From the NCBI GenBank assembly GCA_902805475.1, contig CADCSX010000006.1:2480001-2544000 (forward strand): a stretch of DNA of 64,000 nucleotides, written 5' to 3'. This stretch comes from Entonaema liquescens. Lineage: Eukaryota; Ascomycota; Sordariomycetes; Xylariales; Xylariaceae. Shown here piece by piece: positions 1 through 13,719 of this stretch. Position numbers and translations under genes: made by a program. The notes beneath the pieces were generated by a model that was not told the origin of the DNA, did no database searches, and worked only from the letters and a program-made list of their open reading frames with translations. How positions within the stretch are numbered: position 1 is the stretch's first letter; every line of letters begins with the position of its first letter.

Positions 1-1952
1 ACGCAGTTGGGTTTAACGTCCGATCAATACGCTTTAGTCACTGTTCTATACTATGTAAGTTTAGTGCGATAAGATCTATTTCAGTTAATGATGAAAGCTT
101 ACCATGTCAAACAGATACCATATATCGTTGGAGAAGCACCTTCGAACCTGCTTTTGAAGAAATTCTCACCTTCACATTGGCAGTCGAGAATTGTAAGTAC
201 CCCACCATGAGCGCCCTTTTATGTAGATGCTAAGAATAAGTCGTAGATGGTTACTTGGGGAATTATGCTAGCATGCCATGTTGCTGTTAAAAATAAAGAG
301 GGACTATACGTGACGCGATTTCTTCTGGGTTTAGGTGAGTTTTCCACGAGCATAACACAAGGGCTTGCTGACCATCACTTCAGCGGAAGCTGGAATGTTT
401 CCGGGAATTATACTGCAAATGACGTACTGGTATAGACCAGATGAAATGTCTCTTAGGCTACTCTACTTCTGTGAGTGCCTGATACAAGACAATTAATTTA
501 ACCTTGGGACTAATATAGGTATTAGATGTATGCGGTAATCTGAGCGGAATCTTTAGCGGTATCCTCGCCTTCGCCTTCGACCATGCCTCGGGAGCAGGAG
601 GGTTATCTGGATGGCAATGGTAAGACTCCTAGCAGCTCCTCCAATTCCACGTACAGAACGCTGATATTGGCAGGCTATTTTTGGTGGAAGCGATAGCAAC
701 GATTCTTATGGGGGTCGCCGTATGGTTCCTCTTGCCGGACTGTGAGTCGATTCGGTTGAGTATGACTTGCGATCTTCAATATTGACGAGATCTCAACAGT
801 TCCAGAGACAGCATCCTGGTTGACAGACAAGGAGAAAGCATTCATACAAGCGCGTCTCCCAGCGAATTCTCCAAGGGCCGCAGAACAAGATTTCAAGCTT
901 AGCGTACGTACTACGTCGATTTTTTCCCGATACCGTCTCTTTAGGAGGTCTGTGATAGGAATTAGAAACTTATGATCCACTTGATCTGAGAATTGGTACT
1001 GGTAACATATCCTGAAGAACCTAACTAATACTTTGATGCCAAAGGAAATTATTTCAACCCTTAAGGATAAACGGTTATGGCTCTTCACATTTATCTGGGC
1101 GTTCTTTACGGTTGGTACTTCAGGGGTGCGATTCTACCAGCCAACAGTTATCGCGGACCTTGGATTTACGTAAGTTGTTCCTGGTTCATGAGGGATGTAG
1201 GGGATGGAAATTTTGTGATACTAACGGAATATTTCAGTTCGATTGCGCAGGCGCAGCTTCTTAACCTCCCCATCACGATCTTGGGCCTCATCGTGATCGG
1301 CATATCTGGGGTCTTCGCCGATAACGGCCGGCTCCCGAGACCGCTATACCCGCTGTCGTTTCTTACCATTATTCTCGCGTGCTACGGAGTTCTGGTAGCA
1401 TACCCTAATAACGGCGCTGTTTATGCGGCGACCATGATTGGCAATGCTGGTATGTAACACTACGAGTTCCGTGTCTCCCTGTTCGTCCGTCTATTTTTGA
1501 AGATGGCACTCATTAATCGAGATTTCGATATATGACAAAACTCATGGACCCCTTAATTAAAGGAGTAGTTATTAACTTGCGTTACAGTTACCAGTGCCTG
1601 GTACCCCATGATGTGGCCGTGGCGTGTTCAGACAACCAGCCGGGCGACGGGGTCTGCATTTTCTATCGGTTTTGTGAACAGCTACGGCCAAATTGGAGGT
1701 GCCATCGGGCCTCAAATCTTTAGGAGTGCTTATGCTCCACGGTACCAGACATCTTTTGCTATAGCCATGGCTCTCGTAGCATGCTGCATGATCACCACCC
1801 TGATAACCTGGTGGGTCACTCGCCAGACTGAGAGCGATACGCGGAAGCTTAAACTGGCGAGAATTGCCGCTGCCAAGAGGGACGATGCGATATTGGACGA
1901 CGTGGTGGATAATGACTTAAAGAAAAAGAGTGATATTTCTGTGGAAGTCTGA
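1..1952 (+). CDS. MFS transporter, Dal5/Tna1-like anion:cation symporter (5' end missing)
   Basis: A plasma-membrane organic-anion or vitamin permease of the ACS branch of the major facilitator superfamily. The gene enters from the left edge, so the start codon and first transmembrane segment are outside the window. I read ten exons, all in phase: 1-54, 115-192, 247-334, 384-470, 526-619, 674-741, 800-903, 1045-1169, 1238-1449 and 1588-1952. Family-typical stretches are visible in order: LYY/IPYIVGEAPSNLLLKK, EAGMFPGIILQMTYWYRPDE, CGNLSGIFSGILAFAFD, WQWLFLVEA and WYPMMWPWRVQTTSRATGSA. No frame is broken. The C-terminal cytosolic tail is Lys/Asp-rich. The substrate (allantoate, nicotinate or other) cannot be told from sequence. 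The many short introns are usual for this family in Pezizomycotina. Exon junctions are inferred from GT/AG sites plus protein continuity. Confidence 0.85.
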
Positions 1953-3331
1953 TAGCTCACCAAGTACAGGTGGAGAAAGAGTCATCCCGGTGAAGCTTGT
2001 TGAATAGATTATCAATTCCAGACCGTTACAGTTGGGCCGAAGAAAAAATACTACGGACCAACAAGACAGCTCTCGTTGAGAGAGATAAGAATAATAGCCC
2101 ACGAGATTGGACATTTGAATAAATGGAGCTGACGGATACGTTCCACAACCCATTGCTACTTGATACGATCTTTATACGGGTTGTCAGTAAGGCCTAACAA
2201 GGTCTAGCAAGGTCTACATTGGATGGAAACAGGTACCAGGTTGTCCCGTTTAGGGTTCGCCTGAACGTCGAGATGCAGTCGTAAGCCCCTAAGCTTAACC
2301 TTTTCGGATGCCCGGGAAGGATATCTAACCCGAGAAACTGGAGTTTACAACCCCATTACCACATTCCGGGCCGGGTTGAGCTGCACGTGTAAAATATAGG
2401 ACGGTTGTAAGGGACGGTAGGAGTGATCCAACGTCCTCACGACCCTTCATTGGCTAAGCGATAGCCCACTTACCACCGAATATCGGGTGCTCATTCGTGA
2501 CCCCTGAATTTTTCGACCGGATCAAGAACTACCGGGGACGCAGGATATGTATGCATTCTGTATGTTCCTACATATAACCGTAGCCATGTCCAGAAAAAGC
2601 GACCTTACTCCAAATACTTGCCAGTTAGAAGCCTTCAAAATTTCGTCTTCTGCACACATCCACACCGTCCTCTCGTGTGGGTAATCTCGGTATGCTAATA
2701 CCGGCCACGACCTTGGGCACCAACATCTCTTGGATTATACGCACGACTCGCATCGAGCTAAGAACTTTCCTACCTTGCAAGACCGCCACGCGTAGGGCAA
2801 GCTCGAGTATTGACAGACTTTACCTCCAGCTTACAAATTTGAAAGTCCGAATTGCCATTATTAAATGTGCATATATTACGGTCGTTTGGCCAATCATATA
2901 GACGATGTGGTTCCTGTTACTTAAAAACGCGGCCATCAATCGCGATCTCCGGGGACGTCATATCGTACACATCCCGTAGTCAAGATTACACCACCTAGAT
3001 AATCTTCACATCGTGATGAGTTGTCCGGAGTGCTCTTACCGAGTCGTTATCAGACGCAAAGTCTAGATTAGTTAGGTCGCTATCATCATGTTGGGGTGGA
3101 TGAGTGGGTGTGTGGATGGGACAAGACTGAAGTGAGCTGTCCCGTGCATGCGGACCCGGAAGAGCGATATCGCCACGGCTATTTCCCACGGATATCTTTT
3201 AAGGAAGAAATCAAGCACTCACTAGGGATGGAAGAAACCATGGTCTCATCTCAAGCTCTTTGCCGCACCCTCTTCCCTCGATTTACCTTGCCACCGTCAG
3301 AGTATTAGCACACGGACAGACGACAGAAAGC
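1953..3331. other. Intergenic spacer between two MFS genes
   Basis: About 1.4 kb of ordinary base composition between two same-strand transporter genes. Open frames are short and show no recognisable motif. A tiny direct repeat (caaggtcta twice, near 2200-2215) is the only pattern noticed. The part nearest 3332 presumably holds the promoter of the downstream transporter. Confidence 0.5.
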
Positions 3332-5202
3332 ATGCGGGAAGTCATCCGTGAGACCAGCATCGGGCAGATCACGCGCCTAGTGTTCGGCCGCAAGGATCTG
3401 TTCCCTTACCCGGAAGAGCTCTCCTCGTTCCAGCTCCCGGCCAATATAAATGCCGGTGGTCCAACCGCGCTCTTGGACCGCAAGCTAGAGCATGAGCTTA
3501 AGAAACAAGAGGCCCTTGCCTCCTGCGTCGAGCCGTCAGCCTTCTCGACGGGCACGATAACACCCTCCGAGGAGAAGGATCTTGAAGCCGGCACATCGCA
3601 GATATGGGATAGTGGTGTGCCGAGCCCAGCTATAGCTGGAAATGCCACCCCTAAAGGCGGTGTGGGATCTGTCCAGACTATACCCGTGTCTACCACTCCT
3701 AAACGCGAGCCCGTCATAGTAAATTGGTACGGTGCCACGGACCCAGCCAATCCCGTGAACTGGCCGTTCAGGAAGAAGTTGTTCATCACTACGCAGATGG
3801 GCTTATACACCTTCGCCGTGTACATCGGCTCGTCTCTGTATGCCCCAGCCGAGGCAGATATAATGACCTCCTTCGGCGCAAGTTACGAAGTAGCCGCACT
3901 GGGGATCGCGCTGTATGTGTTTGGCTATGGGCTCGGGCCCCTCCTTTGGTCGCCGCTCTCCGAGATGCCAGCGGTCGGACGCTCGGGCATTTTTATAGTG
4001 ACATTTTTTGTCTTCGTTATGTTAGCACTTGGCGCCTCGCTGGTCAACAGCCTCGAAGGTCTATTCGTGCTCCGCTTCCTCCTTGGGTTTTTTGGGTCGC
4101 CTTGCCTTGCCGCAGCTGGTGCTACGCTCGACGATATGTTTGTGGCGTGGAAATTGCCGTATGTGTTGACAGTATGGTCATCGTCAGCTACCTTGGGGCC
4201 GGCATTGGGTCCTATCATATCCGGATTTGCGGTGACGGAGAAGGGCTGGCGATGGAGTGGATGGGAACTCTTTTGGATGGCGGCACCAGTGTGGGCCCTT
4301 ATGTTCTTGACCTTGCCTGAGACAAACCCAGATACCATCCTTCACAGGAGGGCAAACCGGCTACGTGTGCTTACGGGCCGGTCTGACTTAACCACTGAGG
4401 AAGATCTTAAGCGCGCTCATATGAGTGCTCGTCAAGAAGTTATTTACGCTTTAATCAAACCCTTCCAGATTAATGCGCTTGACCCTGCTATCCTTTACAC
4501 CACGTGCTACGCAGCCGTACTCTACGGGACATACTACTCTTTCTTTGAAGCGTTCCCGATGGTATTTTCCGATATGCACGGCTTTAATCTCGGAGAGTCC
4601 GGCTTGCCGTTCCTAGCTTTTGTGCCGGGCCTCATCATTGCCGTATTAGGCTATATTGGCTGGTTCCGACTTAAGGCGGAGGCTGTGATGCGCCGGGAAC
4701 CCCCACCTCTATACGGGTTTCCTGAGGCAAGGTTGCTTCCGGGAGTAGCGACGACTTTTCTAGCCCCGGTTGGGCTATTTATTTTCGGTGAGTAACGCAT
4801 TTCTTTCCCTGTCCCCGGTGTCTCGCAAGTATAAACGCTAATATACTCCTGCTCCTGCAATTAGCATGGACCTCACGACCAGATATCCACTGGATCGTGC
4901 CAATCATTGGCCTAACAATACTTTTTATTTCCATCTTTATTGCCTTCCAGTGTATGAGCTTCTATATTGCTCGATGTTACCCGAAGTATTCAGCCTCCTT
5001 ATTCGCTGCGAATACCTTTGCACGAAGTACCTTCGCCGCAGGCTCAATCCTATTCTCCAGGCCTATGTACGAGAAACTTGGCGTGGGTGGAGGAGTAAGC
5101 CTGCTAGGTGGTCTCTCGATTTTATGCGGCATCGGTATGATTTGCTTATACTTATATGGTGATAAGTTAAGAGCTAGAAGTAGATTTGCTCAGTCGTCGT
5201 GA
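3332..5202 (+). CDS. MFS transporter, DHA1-like (drug/polyamine:H+ antiporter type)
   Basis: A multidrug or polyamine exporter of the plasma membrane, by family. Two exons, 3332-4787 and 4865-5202, join in phase (Gly-Ala-Trp-Thr). I chose the ATG at 3332 because the following MREVIRETSIGQI...FPYPEE is the usual cytosolic N-terminus of this family; an in-frame ATG at 3260 would add 24 unlikely residues. The long N-terminal tail (about 150 residues) ends in NPVNWPFRKKLF, followed by the first TM segment. The family motif that ends motif A (GYGLGPLLWSPLSE) and RFLLGFFGSPCLA in TM4 are present. Product about 597 aa, full length for the family. No secondary-metabolite genes sit next to it, so a role in toxin export is not supported by context. 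Confidence 0.88.
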
Positions 5203-5948
5203 AGGTTTAGAGTAAAGAATATATAGAGCTAATGCAAAAAGCAAAATAATATGGATAGACTGCGGCTTGAAAGATCAGAAAGACAGATCAGGTTCGAGAG
5301 GAGTCGAGCGAGGGTATTGGGCTCAAGTTGAACCCATTGTCGAGTAATATTATATAATCCGTCCAGACGGTTGGTTGATGCAATGCTATGATACAAGCTC
5401 AAGCTCATGCGCTAGAGTCTAATGGACTCTTCCCATCGAAGGGGCCTCTTTTATGTATATACCTACACGGCTATGAACCGAAATTGCAAAGTACGTTCGC
5501 ATATCTGTCACCTGGATCTAACCCGTCCCTAAAATAAAAATTCCTTGTGTTTTCTGTCGACCATTTTAAAATTATGCCCGGTACCTCTTAACCCTAACCT
5601 AATATATGCTCAAGTCTGATGGGGTATGTTGTGTCATTCCCTAGTCATGAGAAGAAAACTAGAGTTTCTCAGCCACAGAAGCGATTATTTCCTCAACGCC
5701 AGTCAACGACTTAGTTGCAAGTAGAAATGAATATAACCGACTCCATCTGATTTTCGAGTAATGCATGCGAGGTCCAATAGTTGTCCGAAATGTCGAATGC
5801 GCCAAAGGTCAACTCCAAACTCCCCATAAGGTATCTGGCTCTTTTTTACCATAATCCGCAAGAACAAAATCACTTAACATTTTGCAATATAACGCCGGGT
5901 ATACAATCCAAGTTCCTAGGACCTCTTTCTGGAGTCTTAGAAAGCGGA
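5203..5948. other. Intergenic, convergent 3' region
   Basis: A spacer between the plus-strand MFS gene and the 3' end of the minus-strand DUF1765 gene. A short plus-strand frame overlaps the 3' end of the latter but resembles no protein. Nothing else seen. Confidence 0.4.
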
Positions 5949-8900
5949 TCAAGCAAGCTTTCTGAAACCCTCCATTTCAAGAGCTGGTACTTCTACATCG
6001 CTCAATCCTGGAACACCCTCGCTTCGCCTCCGATCAACGAAACTATTACATTCGGCGACGACCAAACTCCATTCAGCTAAGGCTCGGCCAGCATACTTGG
6101 CACCCTTGGCGTAGACACCTTTGGGTTCAACCGGTAAAACAATAGGTTCTTGTGTTGGAGCAACTGAGGTTGGGCTGGAGAAGGGTGCGTCATCCTGGCT
6201 TTGACTAGATCGGCTTACAGGACTATGAAGTGGTAGATCCTCGCTGCTCTTTTCAATGGGACTCATCTGGCTAAAACTCTGCCGCCGGTCAAACGATATA
6301 GAAATACCGTGAGGCGATGAGCGTACCCCAGATGAATCGGCATTCCTCGCAGAATCAACTAACCCAGGATTAGGGCTTCCAGATACGGCCCGGGTCGGAG
6401 CCGGACGACCGTGGGCAGGTGGTGAAGTGCCTGTGCGACCCTTCGCAGTTACACAGGATTGTGCAGGGCCTGGTAGCCGTGGGCGAGTGAGAATGCGGTT
6501 AGGTGGAGGCATCGTGCCAACAGGGTTCCATGACAGCGTGAACTTGAAAATGGATTGCATATCTTCATAAATAGGCGACGAGCCTACGCTGTCTGAGTCA
6601 GATGCAGGCGGGCTAGCATTTGCGGGACTCTTAGAAAGCAACATTGGCCGAGTACGTGAAGCCGCGGTCTCACGCCTCACAGATTCTAGATCGTTACTTG
6701 CGGAAGAATTGCCGCTGAAAGAGAAAATTTTACCTAGAATGCTGCTTCTTTTCTTCTGAAAGCTGGGTTCAATATCGAAATCAATGGAGTCCATGGATTC
6801 AAAGTCAGTTGCTGGGCTAGGCTGCAGGTCAGTCTGTGGCGATGAAGCAGAAGAGTCAAAGCCTATCATTAGTCCAGGTTGTACGGTAGGCATTTCGCTA
6901 CGGATAATCATGAATCGCTTCCCAGGGGCTGGAAACGATGGTGCAGTCGACGGTGGAAATTTTCCTTGATGCTCGGCGGCCTGCTTTAGCCAGAGATAAT
7001 GCGACCATACGGTCTTGAGGCGCGAGTAAACAACGAAAAATATTTTCCTGTGGCAGAATAAGCAAAAGTACTAGAACCAAGAGGGTTACGAAATACTTAC
7101 GCGTCTGAATCGTTAGCTTCGCCAGCGTCCCTACATAATCTCCAGCAGAGCAACCGCATATAGTAGGCTCTAACCATAGGGCACCAATTGGTAAACAACT
7201 TATTAAACACTTCCTCTTGAAGTAACCACTCTAGACACACGAGCTCCTTGCGCAACTGATTGCTTTCAATAGCATCCCAGATCGAGAAGATGAAAGAGAC
7301 AACTCGAATCTCAGACATTGTATGATTCGAGTCCAATATTCTCTTACAAACCTCGACCCAGAAGGGCCAATCAACATAGGTGAACCCAGGATTCTGAACG
7401 TCAACAAAATTGTCATAAGCCACCAGAGCTTCTTCCAGAAAGTCGCAAATGGTGAAGCATGCATTGTGGTCGAATTGGGAAGTACGCTTAGCGGCAGCTT
7501 TCATGATAGCCATAAACGACTCGGCAAATGTGTGCCGTGCGCCTGCGAAAAGCATCGAAGTACTTGATAGGAAGTCTTTCAAGAGGAGTATAAGTCGATT
7601 TTCGCTCATCCCCTTCATGATATTGTTATTTGGTGCAACTGGCAAAGCCATAGCCGACGCATCCGCACCGTGAACCGTATCTGAGAGAGGAGGTCCTAAC
7701 ATAGCCTCAACTGCTGCTTGGCGATGTATAGTGGAATCTAGAATAGAAAGGATCTGGGCATTCACGAGGACAAACCCTGGTGCACGAGCTTTCTCAGCAA
7801 GGGACAGGCCGGGTGGTATGAATTCTTCAGCCAGCATGTAATAGTACTTGCAAAATATGAAGAACAAATCTGTATCGCGCCCTGTCCATCTGGAGACCCA
7901 TGGTCCTCTCCAGTAGATCTGAGCTGCCATCACTGGCAATGTTGCAGGCTGCTTAAGCAAGTTGGACAAGGCCTTGACGGAAGACCAACGGACTCCGCTA
8001 ACGGCTGGAGGGAAAAATGTTGCGATGGCATCACTGTCGCCTCGACCATCCCGGGGCAAACCAAACTCGTCTGCGACGCGGCGTATCAGATCGGAATTCA
8101 AGGACCATAAGCGTACAAGCACGTCCGCAATGCCTGGCGCAAAGAAAAAGGCATAAGCATAGACTTTACCAGCAAAATTGACGAGACTTAAGGGAGCATG
8201 TCGAAGCGATAGCTTATCTACCACAATGGCCATCTGCGACACCAAATTTGTGATGAACATAACTTCTACATTATGTCTTGCAGATTCAGCAAGGAAGGCA
8301 GAATCTGTAGAATCAAGCGAGGAAGAAGATATGTTAGAGCTACCTCGAGCCCGGTTTTCGAACTGTTCTGTGGAGCTTCGATCTGATAGCGAACAGAAGC
8401 CAGCATTGCACTGTCGCCATTCTGGTCGCATCATAATAGATGCTATAGCCTCGAGCAGGTCAGGTCTATCCGCTCCCGTAACACCCTGTTGGTTCTTTCC
8501 TTCGAGCAGCTCAAGAAGCCCTTTCCACCATTTGTCTAGAATTACAGCTCTCCGCTCTAGGTCTTCGTGGTGCAATTTCTTATTTGACGAATGATTTGCA
8601 TAAGTCCCCAAGAAACGTATCAATACGTTTCGAACAATATCCATTTTTGCACCAGCGGTATTGGCGCTGGGTTTTGACTGCGCTTGATACTTATGATAAT
8701 CGTTATCTAACCCCTTGAAAGCCGACCACAGGGGATCTCGGGGTCGTGTTGATTTCATGACCAAGCCATCATCTGGGAATGTACTATTACTCGTCTCCGA
8801 ATTGTGTGACTGGCGGGTCTCCATAGACGGGGGCGCAATGCTAGCCGTTGAGGAAGTGAGACTGTCATTATCAGTATGTGCCTTTCCCTTCGCTAGCATA

Positions 8901-9826
8901 CCTGGTTGCCGTTGCTTGATCCTATTAAGATAGGTGCCGAATTTACTGAGAGAGTCGGATGACTTGCCACCATCACTACTGGCAGGTGATGCCGGGCGCT
9001 TCCGCGAAGACCTTCTAAGCTTCATAATCGAACTATTACTAGCAGACCGTTCGCGACCAAACCGACTATTAGATGTTGTTTCCGTCTCGTCTTTCTTTTC
9101 GTCCTTCTTGTCGTCCTTCTTATCGCTCTTTTTCTCGTTGGGCGAGGGTGACCGCGATCCAGGCATCCACGAACGTTTGGCAAATGATACAAGTGATTCT
9201 GATACAGTTCTATGAGTTTCTTGTAAACTTGGATTTGGACTCAAGAGCTTAGAACTGCCGACACTTTCGTCGTTACTAGGTCGTTTCTCTGCAACAGCTT
9301 CGGAATCTTCTGTGACTTGCAACGAAGGTCTGGGCGATCGATTCACTGATGTTTTCCATTTCCCCGCCTTGCCTGTCCTGGGCTCAGGGCCGGGCATAAT
9401 TTCTTCAATGGGAGCGGTCGTAGGTCTCTCATTGGTACTATCGTTCAAGAGTTGATTCGAAAAGGATAAAGTCGGTTCGAAATCCGCGCCAAAATCGAAA
9501 GTTGGTACATCGAAAGAAGGTGGGCCAGGGGGGATATTAGTGCTTAAGGATCGGTTGTGCGAAGAGGTAGCTGACGTCGTCGATTGGGGTTGATAGGCTT
9601 CTGTTGTGGAATGTGAATGGGAATGGCTGGAAGACTGAAACGACTGTTCGGGCTTGACGGTTGGCAGGACCGTAGCAGTCAAGGTTGAGCCACTCATTTC
9701 ATGGCAAGTGTCTCTGCAGCCGGGTGGATCAGCCCAGCTGAGGACAGTTAGAATGTCAGCGGACAGATCTGTTAGTAGATCTGTTTCTGAATCGCCCTGG
9801 CGATCAAAAAAGGGGGAATTTCGCAA
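5949..9826 (-). CDS. Large DUF1765-type fungal protein
   Basis: A conserved Pezizomycotina protein of unknown function, here about 1274 aa. Two exons, 7101-9826 and 5949-7047, are separated by a 53-nt intron (GTAAGT...CACAG) that restores DSDA-KIFFVVYSRLKTVWSHY in frame. The N-terminal 350 residues are low-complexity: Ser/Thr/Pro-rich with a Lys/Asp run (KKSDKKDDKKDEKKDETET). The middle (about 390-910) is helical, with a region I assign to the DUF1765 family. The C-terminal part is again Ser/Pro-rich and ends with a conserved block, GRALAEWSLVVAECNSFVDR plus RRSEGVPGLSDVEVPALEMEG. An alternative start at 9697 (MSGSTLTATV) would remove 43 residues and cannot be excluded. No catalytic motif was seen. 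The family name comes from memory of the C-terminal motif and domain layout. Confidence 0.75.
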
Positions 9827-12800
9827 CTCGGATTAAATATGAGGAGGGAGGGAGGTTTGTCTCTCAAGGTTCAATACAACGATGTCACCTTAAGTCATTA
9901 GGTTAAGTGATGCAGCAACAGAATGGATATTTCCCCCGCCTAGAATAAGAAATAGAAAACGATGGCGAAAATCATTCCTTTTTTCCTTACAATATGCGAT
10001 AGAATAATATGAAGACAGGGCCGGAGAGAGAGGGGGGTAAAATAAAATAAAAATTATAGGCACAAACGAATGTGGGCGCAAAAGGTTGAATAACGAAAGA
10101 CCAAGAACGACGGACAGGTTAAGCTAGTAAATTGGTGTTTCAAAAGCTGAAGGCAACGCCTGGTCTTGGTTATTCACGGGTCCTAAAAAAAAAAAGTTGT
10201 AAGGGTAGGTACCTAAGATAGGGTAGATAAGTACATTATTTGTGGGCCTAATACTTAGGATAACGACGGCGGTCTTGGTTGTAATAAAGGCGGCTCAGCC
10301 GAGGCGCACTTTCTTACAGGTGGTACATATACAGGTAACTACTACCAGTAGGTAATGAGATTACTGCGCGTCCGCGTCCAAACATACCTACATACACTCA
10401 ACTAACATGTTTTACCTACCTAACATACCTAGGTAGACTTCATAATTCAGGCGACCATTTTATTATATTACCTATAGATATACCTATATACCTAGATATG
10501 TACCTACTTAACCCCCTAGTCTATATTTCATATGTAAATGGTAATAATTTTTAAACAATTAGGTAAGTACATACATACCTGGTGCCATTATGTATGTACC
10601 CTTCGGTGACTTTCCTAACATGATGTTACACCCGCCATCTGCACCACCTCCGATATGTCATAAGCATATGACGCTATAACAACAATCGCTACTCAAAACT
10701 AAATGCCCAAGATGCCTGTGCGATACTCATTGCAATATAAAATAAGCTTGTAAAACAGTAATAATGATGCTATTACGTGTTTCTACATTGCTCATCTTTG
10801 CTAGAAAGGCATCCACTAATACGTGTGAAAATCAGTAGACACACGTACACATTTCATAGAGATCGGCAAGCCTGCCTGGTCTATGAGCTAGGATACTCCA
10901 ATAAACGGGGGACAAAGCCAACATACTGCAATAAACGTCCGGCAACCACGAATCGCTGTTTCTGGTCACAGGGTGAGACGACAGTTGAAAAGACTACGAG
11001 TTTCTAAGCAGCTTAGTCATGGGCAAGTAACTTTGAAAAGGGGTTTTGTAACATACCCTAGGGCCTTACTTCCAACATATATCCTAAAACATAGCTATCC
11101 AGGTCAGGTATGATCCGAAACCACCAAAAGGTATATATGAGTACGGTGTCGCAATATCTCATCATATGCCTACGATAGTACTATACTACTGACGTATCAT
11201 TCTAAGCATAGGTAATTAAGCTAAAAATCGGTGCTGGATATTAGATACACTGGTTGGAGTTTAAACAAATCGAGTAGGCCAAAGCTTTTTAACCTACCCC
11301 TTAACGCATTTGATTTTCTCTCATCCCTGCGCGAATACACAGCACACGTGTAAAAGCGACAAAACATTGAATGACTTCAAAAAGATTTGCCTCAGTGCGT
11401 TGTTGAGTTATCATTAAATGACATTTTCGCCTTGTTTATCTGTCGATTCATATAATAGCAAGCTATGTTTTGACTAAGCAGTCAATTGCCCCCCTACTAC
11501 GTATTTCCTCTTTGTACGGCTGAGACTTGGCAACGCGGCAAGCTGAACTTGCTTCTTCCCTAACTGTAATAGTACAACCCCAATAGCACCAATTTTACGG
11601 AAATCTCAATAGTTGGGACGCCATAGCAATAGTACACATTGACCGCTTCCAAAATACGAAACCACCGGAGCGCTGTTAGATATATAGGGGCTATTTGTCA
11701 ATTCGCCTACGTGTGTAAGCTGCATGGCTTACGAAATTCTAAAAAGTTATCAATTGAAGCCAGACTCTAAACTCAAGACAAATGGGAATTTTGATTGCCA
11801 CTTACAGGGGTATCTCATGTACAATGCATATGTACAGGCCTAAGCACGGGATGAAATGACGTGACATGATATGCAAGGGTTTAATTATAGCACCATGGGC
11901 TGCATGAATTGGAAGCCAGTGTGCCGTTCATTGCAAATACTACATAATGCATTCAATATGACGCGAAGCAGGTATATCTGATTATCGAGCTTTATATTCT
12001 CCGTATAGTAACCCAGTAACTAGCTATCGAAGTAGAGAATGAGCTTCCTACAAATTACTAGCTACCAAATTCAACCAATTGATATAGAGGCTCCCAAAAA
12101 GCACCTTGTAGGACGATTAGTTTAGTCATATTCCGCCTTGACTAATATTTTATGTTAGGAAACATCCTGCGTTGACGGAAAATTCCATATTGCCATCATC
12201 GGATGAGTATCGTCGCCATCTCGGGATCGCTGTCGTAGAACATACCAAGACCGCTTATGTGAGACAGCATTCTCGTAAATTCTCGTGGCCGGGAGAACCC
12301 GTTGGGACTCGTGGTGTCTCAGTTGTCGAAGAGTATTTTTCACGGCGACGTAACCTGGAATCCGACGTAATGGATTCATCATGTTAGTGAGACGTATATT
12401 CTATATGTATAAGTCCATTTGAAGACAGATGAATGGATTGTCCATTCCCAGCCCTTTCCTAAACTATCCCTTGTTACAGAAATCGCTTGGCAAACTCTAT
12501 AAGCATATATAGTGCTCAGGTGAAACCTTCCTATTCCCATAGATATAGTTAATATAGATGCTCTAACATGTTGAGCTATTTCTTATAGCCGATAAACGAT
12601 GACGGCGGCGAGTAAACTATCCGATAACTTCTATGGATTTGTTGAAGTTAGCACCCGCCCACTATCAAGGCTCGAAATTTCAATCGCTAATAGCGAAAAT
12701 ATGCTACAACTACAATGTAGTCGCACCATTCGCCGTACCACATCGACGGTATCTCGAAAGCACCGGGTATCATCCTCTGCGAAAGAGCAGTTGTCAAATA

Positions 12801-13156
12801 ACGGAATTAAGTAATTATGCCATCCGCTGAAAATAGTGGGTCCCGGAGCCGAGAAATCGGGATCGCTCTTTTCGGGGCAAAGTTCTCGGCCGGTTTCATC
12901 AACCCACTATGACTTCAAATGTGGTGCGATACTGCCTGGGTTTAAACAACTAACCAAGATACATATATTATTATAAGAATATAAAAGCTTCAGGACATTC
13001 CAAGATAGCAGGAATATTTATTGCACAATCGTGAGAACCCAGGACCGAATACAGCTGACCCAACCCAGGTCTTCAAATATCTATTTTATCTATTAGATTC
13101 TTTGACACCATCTAGCTCTTATTAGAAGCGCCACCTTTTAACGCACTCTTATAACT
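9827..13156. other. Gene-poor 3.3-kb stretch with repeated TACCTA/TAGGTA words
   Basis: No convincing gene on either strand; all frames are short. Around 10190-10600 the sequence is dense in short words such as AGGTACCT and ACCTACCT, including one perfect TACCTAGGTA palindrome at 10426-10435. A weak hairpin lies at 12827-12911. The rest shows no structure I could recognise. Confidence 0.45.
12827..12911. repeat. Imperfect inverted repeat about 250 bp upstream of the 13.2-kb gene
   Basis: The stretch starts with tagtgggt and ends with acccacta, and both halves carry a GCCGAGAA core close to a CCGG. The arms pair imperfectly around a GC-rich centre containing atcgggatcgctctttt. It could be a small mobile-element footprint or a regulator site upstream of the gene at 13157. 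No function is shown. Confidence 0.35.
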
Positions 13157-13555
13157 ATGTCGGATAATGCCACCACCATTAACTGCGACAATAAGCTCGC
13201 TGCACTCAATTCCGCCACACTTGGCGCTGAGATGCCTCAAATAACACTCCCAGATGGAAGTAAAGTCCAAACTGGAACTATGGGGTTAGTATATCTTCTC
13301 ATAACTTTCTGTGAAACTAGCTAATATGAATTATGCAGTGCTTTACTGATTAACATACGCGCTTATAATCAAGCACATAAGATAGGTGATAAGGACAAGC
13401 AGGTACAGCTAGAAGAGTCGATGCGCGCGTCGCTACCACTTCTAGATAAGGTTGGCATGTTTGACCTTTTCCCGGCGGAGGAATGGATTTCAGGGGACAA
13501 CGAGGGTCGGAAGGTGGTTGGTAAGATGTATCAAGATTTCAAGTCACAGAAATAG
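13157..13555 (+). CDS. Small conserved protein of unknown function (DUF7709-like)
   Basis: A 114-aa protein from two exons, 13157-13284 and 13339-13555, with a 54-nt intron (GTTAGT...GCAG) that joins TMG-ALLINIRAYN in phase. The sequence reads MPQITLPDGSKVQTGTMGAL...VGMFDLFPAEEWISGDNEGRK. I recall this pattern (TLPDG.K.QTGT...; GMFDLFPPEEW...NEGR) from a small family shared by bacteria and fungi. The DUF number is my best recollection, not a search result. It has no signal peptide or membrane segment, so it is probably soluble. It sits 165 bp from the convergent RPF2 gene. Its bacterial-like phylogenetic spread would be consistent with old transfer, but that is not tested here. Confidence 0.7.
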
Positions 13556-13719
13556 GGCTCATAAGATGCTATTATATAGGTGTGGGAAGAAGATTGGATG
13601 AGGTATAGATATCATCAACGGGAAACTCCCAACTCCACAGAACATATATATGTAGTGTAGTAATACCAAATCAACCTAACCAGAACGCCATTCCATGCGC
13701 TTCATTCTCAAAATGTCAA

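Noticed and set aside
3724..4338. Long alternative frames on both strands inside the MFS gene
   Set aside because: Shadows of the transporter; only the called frame has membrane segments and family motifs.
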